The translations under genes were made by a program, and so were the position numbers. This document shows, piece by piece, positions 1 through 8,162 of a DNA stretch of 64,000 nucleotides (position 1 is the first letter of the stretch; each line of letters begins with the position of its first letter). The stretch covers positions 32,254 through 96,253 of the forward strand of contig JAVEYG010000016.1 of assembly GCA_034003625.1 (NCBI GenBank), written 5' to 3'. Source of the stretch: GWE2-42-39 sp034003625 (GTDB lineage: Bacteria > Bacteroidota > Bacteroidia > Bacteroidales > Prolixibacteraceae). A model generated the notes under the pieces. The model did not search any database. It was not told the origin of the DNA and saw only the letters and a program-made list of their open reading frames with translations.

Positions 1-1
1 C

Positions 2-613
2 AGAACTGAAAAAGGTTTGCCCTTCGGATCGGGAGATGCCAGATATGCAGATATATCGGGGCCAACCGGTACACCGGACGGCGTTATCAATGAATACGAT
101 AAAACACTTCTTGGATCGCCTGTTCCAGACTTCTTTGGTGGAATAACCAATAACCTGACCTATAAAAGATGGTCATTAAGTGCATCCATCCAATTTGTAA
201 TGGGGAACAAAGTATTTAATTACCTGAGATTTCAGAATGAAAAAATGACCGGTTTATCCAATCAGAGTGCAAATGTATTGAACAGATGGCATTACGACGG
301 GCAACACACAATGGTACCCAAAGCAACATGGGCAGATCCTGTAGGAAATTCTGCATTTTCAAGCCGGTGGATAGAAAACGGGTCGTATGTACGGCTTAAA
401 AACCTGACGCTGAATTACCATATCCCTGAGAAAATGCTGTTTTTCAGAAATGCTGAAGTTTTTATGACGGCGACCAACCTGCTCACGTTGTCAAAATATC
501 TTGGGTATGACCCTGAGTCTAATTTTTCATACCACACAACAGAAATGGGGATCGATTATGGATTAGCCCCGTTTGCGAAGAGTATCATACTTGGAGTCAA
601 GATAGGTTTATAA
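2..613 (+). CDS. SusC/RagA-family TonB-dependent outer-membrane porin, C-terminal part
   Basis: This is the 3' end of a TonB-linked outer-membrane barrel that imports oligosaccharides together with the SusD lipoprotein that follows. The reading frame is open from base 2, so the gene begins before the window; the first in-window start-like codon is only an internal TTG. The visible 203 or so residues look like the last strands of a SusC barrel: the motif GSPVPDFFGGITN, then the aromatic-rich stretch with WIENGSYVRLKNLTL, then FMTATNLLTLSKYLGYDPE, and a short terminal strand ending in GVKIGL. These motifs are typical of the family C-terminus. The stop lies 20 bases before the SusD start, consistent with a susCD operon. 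The plug, carboxypeptidase-like and TonB-box regions cannot be judged. Confidence 0.93.
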   Translation, partial: RTEKGLPFGSGDARYADISGPTGTPDGVINEYDKTLLGSPVPDFFGGITNNLTYKRWSLSASIQFVMGNKVFNYLRFQNEKMTGLSNQSANVLNRWHYDGQHTMVPKATWADPVGNSAFSSRWIENGSYVRLKNLTLNYHIPEKMLFFRNAEVFMTATNLLTLSKYLGYDPESNFSYHTTEMGIDYGLAPFAKSIILGVKIGL

Positions 614-633
614 TATGCTAATTTTACTTCGAA

Positions 634-2559
634 ATGAAAGAGAATCTACATAAAAGACAAAACAGGATAAGAAACAGCAGAAAGATGAATATTCTTTTTT
701 CAACTTTTCGGTCCGTTAAGTTATTTCTTTGGCTACAGGTATTGATCATTTCGCTGATTTTTCTGACCACATCCTGCGAAAAATTTTTTGAGCCCGACCA
801 GGCAAAAATTGTACGTTCCGGTTCATTTTATAAAGATTGGAGTGAATACCGTTCCGCAGGAATGGGCTTGTATGCTTTGCAACAGCAACTGGTAGACCAG
901 ATCGTGATTCTCGGTGAACTTCGCGGGGATCTCCTCGAAGTGACCGGAAATGCCGATCGCGACCTGATCGAGATTCAGGACTTTGATGTTAGCCCGGGGA
1001 ATAAATATGCCTCGCCCATTAACTTTTATCGGCTCATCTCGTCATGTAATAAATTACTTGCCAGGTTAGAAACGGCCCATCCGGAAGTAAAGGATAAGTC
1101 AGCAGCCATATCTGCTTACGACCGGCTATATGGCGAGGTACTTTGCATGCGTGCCTGGGCTTATTTCAATGCGGTCAGGATCTATGGCAAAATTCCCTAT
1201 ATTGGAACGTTGTCGCCCGGGAAATCTGAAATTGAAGACTATGTAAATAATGGGCAGATTGTAATTGTCCCCGAGGAAATCATCTATGGCCCGGACGGGT
1301 ATCATAACGACACAATCTATAATGATACGATCTATCTCGATAAAGTGTGGTTAGGCCTGCCTGCAGTAGTAGATACCTTTACGAGCCAACTGAAAACAAA
1401 AGTGAAAGCAGTTGGTGTGATCCATAACATGGACAACGCCGACCTGACCTGGGATTTCACTATCTGGAACTATTATGCCATGCAGAGTTTGTTGGGGCAA
1501 ATGTACCTGTTTGACGGGAATTACGGCCAGGCTATCGTTCATTTTAATTACATAATGTATAATTACGATTCGGAGACTTCAAACATCAAATTTGGCCTTG
1601 ACAGCAAATTTCAGAAAAAACTTTGGAGAAATATTTTTACCGACCTGGATAATTACGAACATATTTTTACCCTTTGGTTCAACAAATCCTATCAGCAACA
1701 GAACTCCCTGCAAAAGTTGTTTTCACCCGGGGTCCCCAATGTCTATATGATCAAACCTTCCTCCATCGCAATCCAAAACTGGGAGTCTGTCTGGGATGGC
1801 ATGGAATTGATCAGGAACCCTCTGAACCCGGATTTGACGACACTGATTAATAAAGGGTTGCCCGGCGATTTTTACCGTGGGTACGGTGTATCTTATGCGT
1901 ATATGCGTTCCGGACAGTTACTCGCCGAATCAGAAGTAGCCACCATGCTCAAAATGAAAAGTATAGGCAATGAAAGAGAAGTGGAACGGATAATGGCGGG
2001 AGTAGATACCGTAGTGTATAAATACTCAATAGGGAAGAACAGTTTCGATCACGATGCCAATTTCATTATTTTCAGGGCCGCAAATATTCATTTGTATTAT
2101 GCTGAAATATACTCAAGGTGGATGTTTAACCAACAGGGAACGATCCGCACAGATATAAATGTCAGTGTAAATGTATTGAACACAGGAACCTACAACAACG
2201 ACAGCCGGCAACTGGGTGTCAGGGGAAGGGTAGGGTTTGGCGACGGAGATGATGCCATTCGTATTGACAATATTATTTACAGGCACGACCCCGCTACAAA
2301 TGAGATTATTGGATACCTCAACCTTACCGGTAACCTGGCGGGAAAACAGGATTACCTCGAAGACCAGATCATTACCGAACGGGCAAGGGAACTTGCATTT
2401 GAAGGGGAACGGTTTTATGATCTGATAAGAATTGCCAAACGAAGGAAAGATAATTCCTACCTTGCCAATAAAGTCGCTTCAAAATTCACCGGGACGAAGG
2501 CAGAAGAAATCAGGAAACTCCTGATGGACGAAAAAAACTGGTATTTGCCGTTGGATTAG
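634..2559 (+). CDS. SusD/RagB-family nutrient-binding lipoprotein
   Basis: Surface glycan-binding lipoprotein that caps the SusC porin encoded just upstream. The protein is 641 residues from the ATG at 634, or 624 from an ATG at 685; the second start gives a more ordinary signal peptide ending in the lipobox LTTSC, so either is possible. SusD hallmarks are visible: an N-terminal EKFFEPD segment after the lipid cysteine, tetratricopeptide-like helices with LCMRAWAYFNAVRIYGKIPY, and the C-terminal ITERARELAFEGERFYDLIRIAKR block that defines the family. It is longer than the usual 500-600 residues, with an acidic insertion around residues 200-260 that includes a short repeated YNDTIY. The glycan it binds cannot be read from sequence; the neighbouring fucosidase and beta-helix enzyme are the best clue. 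Confidence 0.95.
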   Translation: MKENLHKRQNRIRNSRKMNILFSTFRSVKLFLWLQVLIISLIFLTTSCEKFFEPDQAKIVRSGSFYKDWSEYRSAGMGLYALQQQLVDQIVILGELRGDLLEVTGNADRDLIEIQDFDVSPGNKYASPINFYRLISSCNKLLARLETAHPEVKDKSAAISAYDRLYGEVLCMRAWAYFNAVRIYGKIPYIGTLSPGKSEIEDYVNNGQIVIVPEEIIYGPDGYHNDTIYNDTIYLDKVWLGLPAVVDTFTSQLKTKVKAVGVIHNMDNADLTWDFTIWNYYAMQSLLGQMYLFDGNYGQAIVHFNYIMYNYDSETSNIKFGLDSKFQKKLWRNIFTDLDNYEHIFTLWFNKSYQQQNSLQKLFSPGVPNVYMIKPSSIAIQNWESVWDGMELIRNPLNPDLTTLINKGLPGDFYRGYGVSYAYMRSGQLLAESEVATMLKMKSIGNEREVERIMAGVDTVVYKYSIGKNSFDHDANFIIFRAANIHLYYAEIYSRWMFNQQGTIRTDINVSVNVLNTGTYNNDSRQLGVRGRVGFGDGDDAIRIDNIIYRHDPATNEIIGYLNLTGNLAGKQDYLEDQIITERARELAFEGERFYDLIRIAKRRKDNSYLANKVASKFTGTKAEEIRKLLMDEKNWYLPLD

Positions 2560-2641
2560 TCTGATCAGTACAAAATAAGGATAGCCCTGTCCGTTTTTTT
2601 AGGAGAATTTGTCGATTTTTCCTGATTTCAATATACGCATT

Positions 2642-2706
2642 CATGAAATAGCCATAAGAGCTAAAGCTCATACAAACTGAAAATGATTATTTATGGCTAT
2701 TCCATG
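2642..2706. other. Long imperfect hairpin in the gap after susD
   Basis: The 437-base gap between susD and the next gene (2560-2996) contains a large inverted repeat. Two 16-base arms (2642-2657 and 2691-2706, core ATAGCCATAA / TTATGGCTAT) pair with one mismatch, and the loop holds a second small palindrome, GAGCTAAAGCTC. No uridine tract follows the second arm directly, so it is not a textbook terminator. It could be a transcript-end processing or stabilising structure between the susCD messenger and the downstream genes, or a protein-binding palindrome. The rest of the gap is AT-rich and I see no gene in it. Confidence 0.55.
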
Positions 2707-2996
2707 CGTTGGTTACTTAATTGAAAAAAAAAAGTTGATACGAAAATTGTACGATCAACTTTGAAGAAATAAACAGATGAAAATGAAGTATTGTTTAGAC
2801 GTTTTTGTCTGTCATACTTGTCTGATATTTAATTATATATGATTTTGTTTCATGAATAAAGTTGAATATCTGCTTAAATGAAAGATATATTGTATGTTTT
2901 GGTTGATTTCTTGTGTCCGGGGCGAACTGTTTGTTAAGAAGGTTTTATACAAAAGCCCTACCTTGCACTTCACATGAACTAACAAATTCGTACGTT

Positions 2997-5900
2997 ATGA
3001 AGAAGATTTTTCTACTATTTCTTTTTTACATGGTTATCCTTCAGTTACATGCTCAACAGGATACCATCCGCCACCTGATATTTACAGAGTGGCGTGGGGA
3101 CGGGATGACAAATGCCTATGTTGAATTAACCAATGTAGGAACAGCTCCGGTGGATTTATCAAGATTTACTCTTGCAGCTATATCGCCGCATCAAAATTAT
3201 CCCAGTGCGGATGGAAGGCATCAAAAAAGGCTCAGTGGAACGCTCGCAGCCGGGAAAAGTTATGTAATAATGAATGTGTATGAAGGGACTACCCTGGAAG
3301 GGGGCCCTACGTATCGTACCCGGATGTTCCCTTTGTCCGATCTGAAAGTTTATATGTTGGAGGGAGGTGTTGAGAATGACAGCGTATCCACATATGATCG
3401 CCTTCTAAGGCTTTATGATGGGATTTCGGCGAGTGTTTTATGGTATCATCTGGAAAATGGCGATTCAGTGATTGTGGATGCCGTAAATAATGATATTGAC
3501 ATTAACACCGGTAAACATGTTGGGGTCCCGAGCAGTGTCGCCGGGTTTGAATCTGCAACCGTAACGAATATTCTGGTGCGGAAGGCTACTATAAAAAGAG
3601 GCAATACGAGTTGGGACAATGCCCGTGGGGTTAGTCTTGAAGATTCTGAATGGTTGCCGATCCCTAATAATGGTTTTGACCCGAATGGGTATATCTTCAC
3701 GACGGTCGGTAATCACGGAGATTACAATATTTCAATTAAATCAGAGTCAATAGGCATTAGCATGCAGGATACTGTGCTAACTGTGCCTTGGGGGATATTG
3801 AAAGGCGATTCGTTATTGAATGAGTTCCAAATCGATCCCAACCAGGCCTGGCTCTATCAGGAAAGCCCGGCAAGCATGGACTCTGCATACAGTATTGTGC
3901 GGACCGGCGACAAACTTACATTCTATGCTTGTGGCAATACACTTCAGAAAATGGATTTCAAGATACTCGTTTCTGATCCTCCCGCAAATATGGCAAGGGT
4001 ATTTCCGCTGCGAAACCGAAATTTTGATACCGGGGCATATAGCTTATCAACAAGATATTATGTTACGCATAATGTTCCTGTCATTGATACCATTGGGAAC
4101 GTACCCTTTGCCACACGTGCAGATACCCTGCTTAATTATTTAGTAAAGGCTCCCAAAGCCACCTGGGATATTTCCTGGATTGATGGGATAGAAAGGGTTG
4201 ATCTGAAAAAAGGTGATAAACTGAAAGTCACGGCGGAAGATGGAACGACAATTAAGGAATATTTTATTGATGTGCAGGCATTCTCCCCAAGTAGCAATGC
4301 CAATCTTTCGGCAATTACATGGCCTGGTATTCCGTCTTTCATCGAAGGTTGGAAAGGGGATACAATTCCATTGTTTGTGCCCGACAGGTATTCATATAAT
4401 ATCGAACTGCCCAACGGCACAACAAGTGTGCCGGCTTTAATTGCCTTAACACAAAGCCTGAATGCCAGTGTTCAAGTTAAAAGGGCTGTATCACTCAAAG
4501 GGAGCGTCGAAGACAGGACCACCGTATTTACCGTGACCGCTCAGGACGACACGACTTCCTTATCCTATTCTGTCCTATTTTCCGTTGCTGCTCCGGACGA
4601 GAAACAAGAGTTTAGAGCAGAACCTTTTTTTAGTCAGATTATACATGCACACAGGAACCAGAATAGTTTCCTTGAAATTGTCAATCCGGGGAATGTACCC
4701 ATTTCATTAGATAATTATATTGTAATACGATCATTAGTTCCGGGAAGCCCCGCTACTGCCTTACAGGAATACCTGGAGAATACCGAAACCAGTTGGAAAC
4801 AACGTTATAATAAATATGTGCCGGGTTACAGATTCCAATCATTGGATGATTGGATTGTAAAGCCGGGGATACTGACTCACGATCCTTCCATTAATCCGGT
4901 CCTTAATCCGGGAGAAGTATTTGCGATCGGGAGATTTCATACCAACTCCGCCAGATGGCCCATCGAACACGAACAGGTCGATATTCATTTCAGCAACAAC
5001 CTGCCAAACGTTTGGGGTGAATCAGGTTTCTCGCATAATGCATTAAGCTGGACCCGGGGATTTTCAATTCATTATCTTTTTAAAATTGAAAATGATTCCA
5101 TTTTGGAAGGTAAAAAGTCTGTTGGGGACCCCAAAGACTATACACTTATCGACATGTTCGGCTCTTCTACTGCAGAGTATTGGTCAGTCGCGGGAATGAC
5201 TGTTCAGGAAGACGGCTGGAATTTTATACGAAAACCTGAAATCTGGCATGGAAATCCAGAAAGCAAGGGGTCATTTGGGACCAATCCTGAAGACAGCGAG
5301 TGGATTGTTGTAAAATGGGCCGGATCAGGTACTCCATGGGAACCCATTTCCGCAGGTTTAGGCACGCACGTGATGGAAGTCCCAACGGTCTACATCTCAA
5401 CAATTACTTCTGTCAACTATATTGTCAGCGAGGGGTTCTCCGGCTTACAAAGCATTCAGGGAGATTTGTCGAGCCTGGCGCTTCAGGATTTCTATAAGTC
5501 TATTGTAAAAGCCGATCAGGGGCAGGAACTTACCCTTTATAGTGGTGTGGACCGCTCCATAAAGAATCCGGAAGATATCGTTGCCGGAAATGATACCCTG
5601 TTGGTGGTTTCTGCTGACAAGAAAAACATGACAAAGTATCTGCTGGTCAATAACCCGGTCGATACAGACGCTGTCCTACAGGCGAAAGAGGGGTCGGGGT
5701 ATTCCATTGAAATCAACAATGATACGGGTACCATTACAGGGATGGGATACGGGATTACCTTGAAAGAAGTGCTTAATAATCTTATAAAACCTGTCAATGC
5801 CTCTCTTAATGTAATTGATGAAGATAACCAGTTAGTCCCGCTTACGGTGATGCAGTATGATACTACTGTGGTAGATACAAAATTAGGTAGGTCATTTCTT

Positions 5901-6509
5901 ATTGAAGTAATTGCACAGGACGGAGTTACAGTAATTACATATAAAATTGTCCCGACTACGCTTCCCGGTGATGCCTTTGTAATATCCAGCGTTTATGATG
6001 TAAGCCAAACCAAGCTTATCATTTCCAAAATACCTATCGGTACATCGGTTGCTGCTTTCTTTGACAGGATTGAGGCTTCGGCAAATGCATCAGTTAAAAT
6101 ACTTGACAAGGGAGGCTTTGAAAGACAGGAGGGTACCCTTTCATACGATGACAGGTTGGTAGTGACATCGGGAGATATGTCTAAAACAGTGACATATTAT
6201 CTTGATTTTCTGAACGAAAAAAATCCTGACCGGGCCGGGCCGCCGGATAATGCGAACGTTTTGGGCCTCTCGTCGTCCGAATCTCTTTTGGTCTATCCAA
6301 ATCCGACGAATGACCGGTTTTATATTAAAGGCCTGAAAGGGGGAGAAGATATACACCTGTTAGATATCACAGGAAGGTTGCTTCAGATAAAGCAAGCCAA
6401 CGATGTGAAAAATGGAATATCGCTTTCAGGACAACCTTCAGGAATGTATTTTATCATTTCAGTTGATGAGAATAAAAACCTCAGGAGGGCAAAGGTGATT
6501 AAAAAATAA
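2997..6509 (+). CDS. Large secreted T9SS-sorted protein with lamin-tail-like domains
   Basis: Secreted multidomain protein of 1170 residues, probably surface-attached or released by the type IX secretion system. The ATG at 2997 is chosen because it opens a clean signal peptide (MKKIFLLFLFYMVILQLHAQ); an upstream in-frame extension to 2913 has no signal character. After the signal, residues about 25-120 (LIFTEWRGDGMTNAYVELTN and following) resemble the lamin-tail domain, and a second similar block begins near residue 540 (FFSQIIHAHRNQNSFLEIVN). Several beta-sandwich segments with VTAEDGTTIKEYFIDV-type endings lie between and after. The last 75 or so residues (LLVYPNPTNDRFYIKG to the KVIKK end) are a T9SS type A sorting domain. 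No catalytic motif was recognised. Its place in the PUL suggests glycan capture or scaffolding, which is inference. Confidence 0.85.
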   Translation: MKKIFLLFLFYMVILQLHAQQDTIRHLIFTEWRGDGMTNAYVELTNVGTAPVDLSRFTLAAISPHQNYPSADGRHQKRLSGTLAAGKSYVIMNVYEGTTLEGGPTYRTRMFPLSDLKVYMLEGGVENDSVSTYDRLLRLYDGISASVLWYHLENGDSVIVDAVNNDIDINTGKHVGVPSSVAGFESATVTNILVRKATIKRGNTSWDNARGVSLEDSEWLPIPNNGFDPNGYIFTTVGNHGDYNISIKSESIGISMQDTVLTVPWGILKGDSLLNEFQIDPNQAWLYQESPASMDSAYSIVRTGDKLTFYACGNTLQKMDFKILVSDPPANMARVFPLRNRNFDTGAYSLSTRYYVTHNVPVIDTIGNVPFATRADTLLNYLVKAPKATWDISWIDGIERVDLKKGDKLKVTAEDGTTIKEYFIDVQAFSPSSNANLSAITWPGIPSFIEGWKGDTIPLFVPDRYSYNIELPNGTTSVPALIALTQSLNASVQVKRAVSLKGSVEDRTTVFTVTAQDDTTSLSYSVLFSVAAPDEKQEFRAEPFFSQIIHAHRNQNSFLEIVNPGNVPISLDNYIVIRSLVPGSPATALQEYLENTETSWKQRYNKYVPGYRFQSLDDWIVKPGILTHDPSINPVLNPGEVFAIGRFHTNSARWPIEHEQVDIHFSNNLPNVWGESGFSHNALSWTRGFSIHYLFKIENDSILEGKKSVGDPKDYTLIDMFGSSTAEYWSVAGMTVQEDGWNFIRKPEIWHGNPESKGSFGTNPEDSEWIVVKWAGSGTPWEPISAGLGTHVMEVPTVYISTITSVNYIVSEGFSGLQSIQGDLSSLALQDFYKSIVKADQGQELTLYSGVDRSIKNPEDIVAGNDTLLVVSADKKNMTKYLLVNNPVDTDAVLQAKEGSGYSIEINNDTGTITGMGYGITLKEVLNNLIKPVNASLNVIDEDNQLVPLTVMQYDTTVVDTKLGRSFLIEVIAQDGVTVITYKIVPTTLPGDAFVISSVYDVSQTKLIISKIPIGTSVAAFFDRIEASANASVKILDKGGFERQEGTLSYDDRLVVTSGDMSKTVTYYLDFLNEKNPDRAGPPDNANVLGLSSSESLLVYPNPTNDRFYIKGLKGGEDIHLLDITGRLLQIKQANDVKNGISLSGQPSGMYFIISVDENKNLRRAKVIKK

Positions 6510-6536
6510 ACCGTAACTGGCCATTCATAAGCAAAC

Positions 6537-6576
6537 AAAGCCACAGATTTATTGAGCCTTGTAAATCTGTGGCTTT
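6537..6576 (+). terminator. Rho-independent-type terminator between T9SS gene and GH29 gene
   Basis: A perfect 15-bp inverted repeat (arms 6537-6551 and 6562-6576, core GCCACAGATTTA / TAAATCTGTGGC) with a 10-base loop begins 28 bases after the stop at 6509. The arms end in A and T runs, so it can work on the plus strand. It indicates that the fucosidase gene and those after it are at least partly transcribed separately. Confidence 0.8.
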
Positions 6577-6588
6577 ATTAAAGTGAAA

Positions 6589-8085
6589 ATGAAATCAAAA
6601 AATTATATGAAGAAACAACTTATCTTAATTCTGCTGGTATGTATCGTTTTAACCTCTTTTTTATTTATTAAAGATCAAACATGCGTTGAGTTGAAGTCGG
6701 AATGGAGCAAAATGAACGCTCAAAAGGAAGAGAGCAGGGAGTGGTTTACCAACGCGAAGTATGGGATGTTTATCCACTGGGGTATTTATTCCATACCGGC
6801 AGGTGTCTGGAGCGGAAAAACCATGGAAGAGATGGGACGCCCCAGGGTTGCCGAATGGGTCCAATATGTCGCAAAAATACCAAGAGCCGAATATGCCCGA
6901 CTGGCCAATGAATTTAATCCTGTCAACTTTGATGCCGGGTCTGTTGTACAACTTGCAAAAGATGCCGGAATGAAGTATCTGGTAATTACCACCAAGCATC
7001 ACGACGGCTTTGCTATGTACGATTCTGACGTCAGTAATTTTAACATAGTCGATGCAACGCCGTTTAAAAGAGACATAGTCAAAGAACTTTACGACGAATG
7101 CCAGAAGCATGGTATTGAATTTGGCATTTACTATTCGCACAATATTGACTGGTACGACGGCGGAGACTGCCAGTATTCGGTGATTAAAGAAATGAACAGT
7201 GTAAACGGCCTGGAAACGCCTGTCTTTGGGCCAAATCTCTGGGACCCAAGTCCGAATAGTTTTGATGAATATCTTAAAACAAAAGCATATCCTCAGGTCA
7301 CAGAATTGTTGAAGAAGTTCCCCGATACAAAATTGTTATGGTACGATATGTCAAGATATATGCTTCCTGAACAGAGTTTCGAATTTTACCGGCTTGCCAC
7401 TTCTATTCGTTCTCAGATACTTGTTAATGAACGGGTCGGAAATGGATTTGGAGACTATGCAATCCCGGGAGATAACAAGATACCTGCCAATCCGGATAGC
7501 ATCTTGATCCCCTGGGAAACAGTTGGTACTTTGAACAATTCATGGGGATATAAGTCGTATGACAATGACTGGAAATCGGCAAAGGAAACGCTTTTCTGGT
7601 TAGTCGAGATTGTCAGCAAAGGAGGCAACTATATGCTTAATATCGGGCCAAAAGCAAATGGGGAAGTTCCCCGGGAAAGTATTTCTACCCTGCGGGAAAT
7701 TGGGAAATGGCTTGAATTAAACGGTGAAGCAATATATGGCACCAAACGTTGGAAAATAAACCATGACGGGCCGACCAAAATTCACATGGAAGGTACCAGT
7801 TCACGTGAAAAGAAAGGGTTTAAAGCAGAGTTCAGTCCGGATGATTTCTGGTTTACTGCGAAAGGAAATAAGATTTATGCGATCGCACTTGAAATTCCCG
7901 GCCATCGGAAAGCAGTGTTGCGAAGTATGAATAATTCGAATATTGGAAAAATTGAACAGGTCAACATATTGGGATCAAATAAAAAAACCAGTTGGAGGCA
8001 AACTTCGGAAGGGCTTGAAGTCGATTTACCTGAAGTATTACCTTCCACTTTAGGGTATGTTATTGAGGTAGAAGAAAGGAAATAA
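6589..8085 (+). CDS. GH29 alpha-L-fucosidase
   Basis: Retaining exo-alpha-L-fucosidase of glycoside hydrolase family 29, probably periplasmic or outer-membrane associated, releasing L-fucose from imported oligosaccharides. Family motifs are clear: WFTNAKYGMFIHWGIYSIPAG near the N-terminus, MKYLVITTKHHDGFAMYDS with the sugar-binding histidine pair, RDIVKEL, GIYYSH, and LLWYDM, in which Asp253 is the expected nucleophile. The later ETLFWLVEIVSKGGNYMLNIGPKANGEVP block is the family's conserved C-terminal part of the barrel. The frame can open at a GTG (6583), but ATG 6589 or ATG 6607 is preferred, since both keep the hydrophobic export signal; 498 residues from 6589. The acid/base residue cannot be assigned safely. 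Follows a terminator, so it probably has its own promoter. Confidence 0.95.
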   Translation: MKSKNYMKKQLILILLVCIVLTSFLFIKDQTCVELKSEWSKMNAQKEESREWFTNAKYGMFIHWGIYSIPAGVWSGKTMEEMGRPRVAEWVQYVAKIPRAEYARLANEFNPVNFDAGSVVQLAKDAGMKYLVITTKHHDGFAMYDSDVSNFNIVDATPFKRDIVKELYDECQKHGIEFGIYYSHNIDWYDGGDCQYSVIKEMNSVNGLETPVFGPNLWDPSPNSFDEYLKTKAYPQVTELLKKFPDTKLLWYDMSRYMLPEQSFEFYRLATSIRSQILVNERVGNGFGDYAIPGDNKIPANPDSILIPWETVGTLNNSWGYKSYDNDWKSAKETLFWLVEIVSKGGNYMLNIGPKANGEVPRESISTLREIGKWLELNGEAIYGTKRWKINHDGPTKIHMEGTSSREKKGFKAEFSPDDFWFTAKGNKIYAIALEIPGHRKAVLRSMNNSNIGKIEQVNILGSNKKTSWRQTSEGLEVDLPEVLPSTLGYVIEVEERK

Positions 8086-8162
8086 TACAACGAAGGATTA
8101 ATTTTAGCCCAGGTACAAAAAGATAAAGGTTCACATAAAACAATAAATTTTAATGGCAGTTT

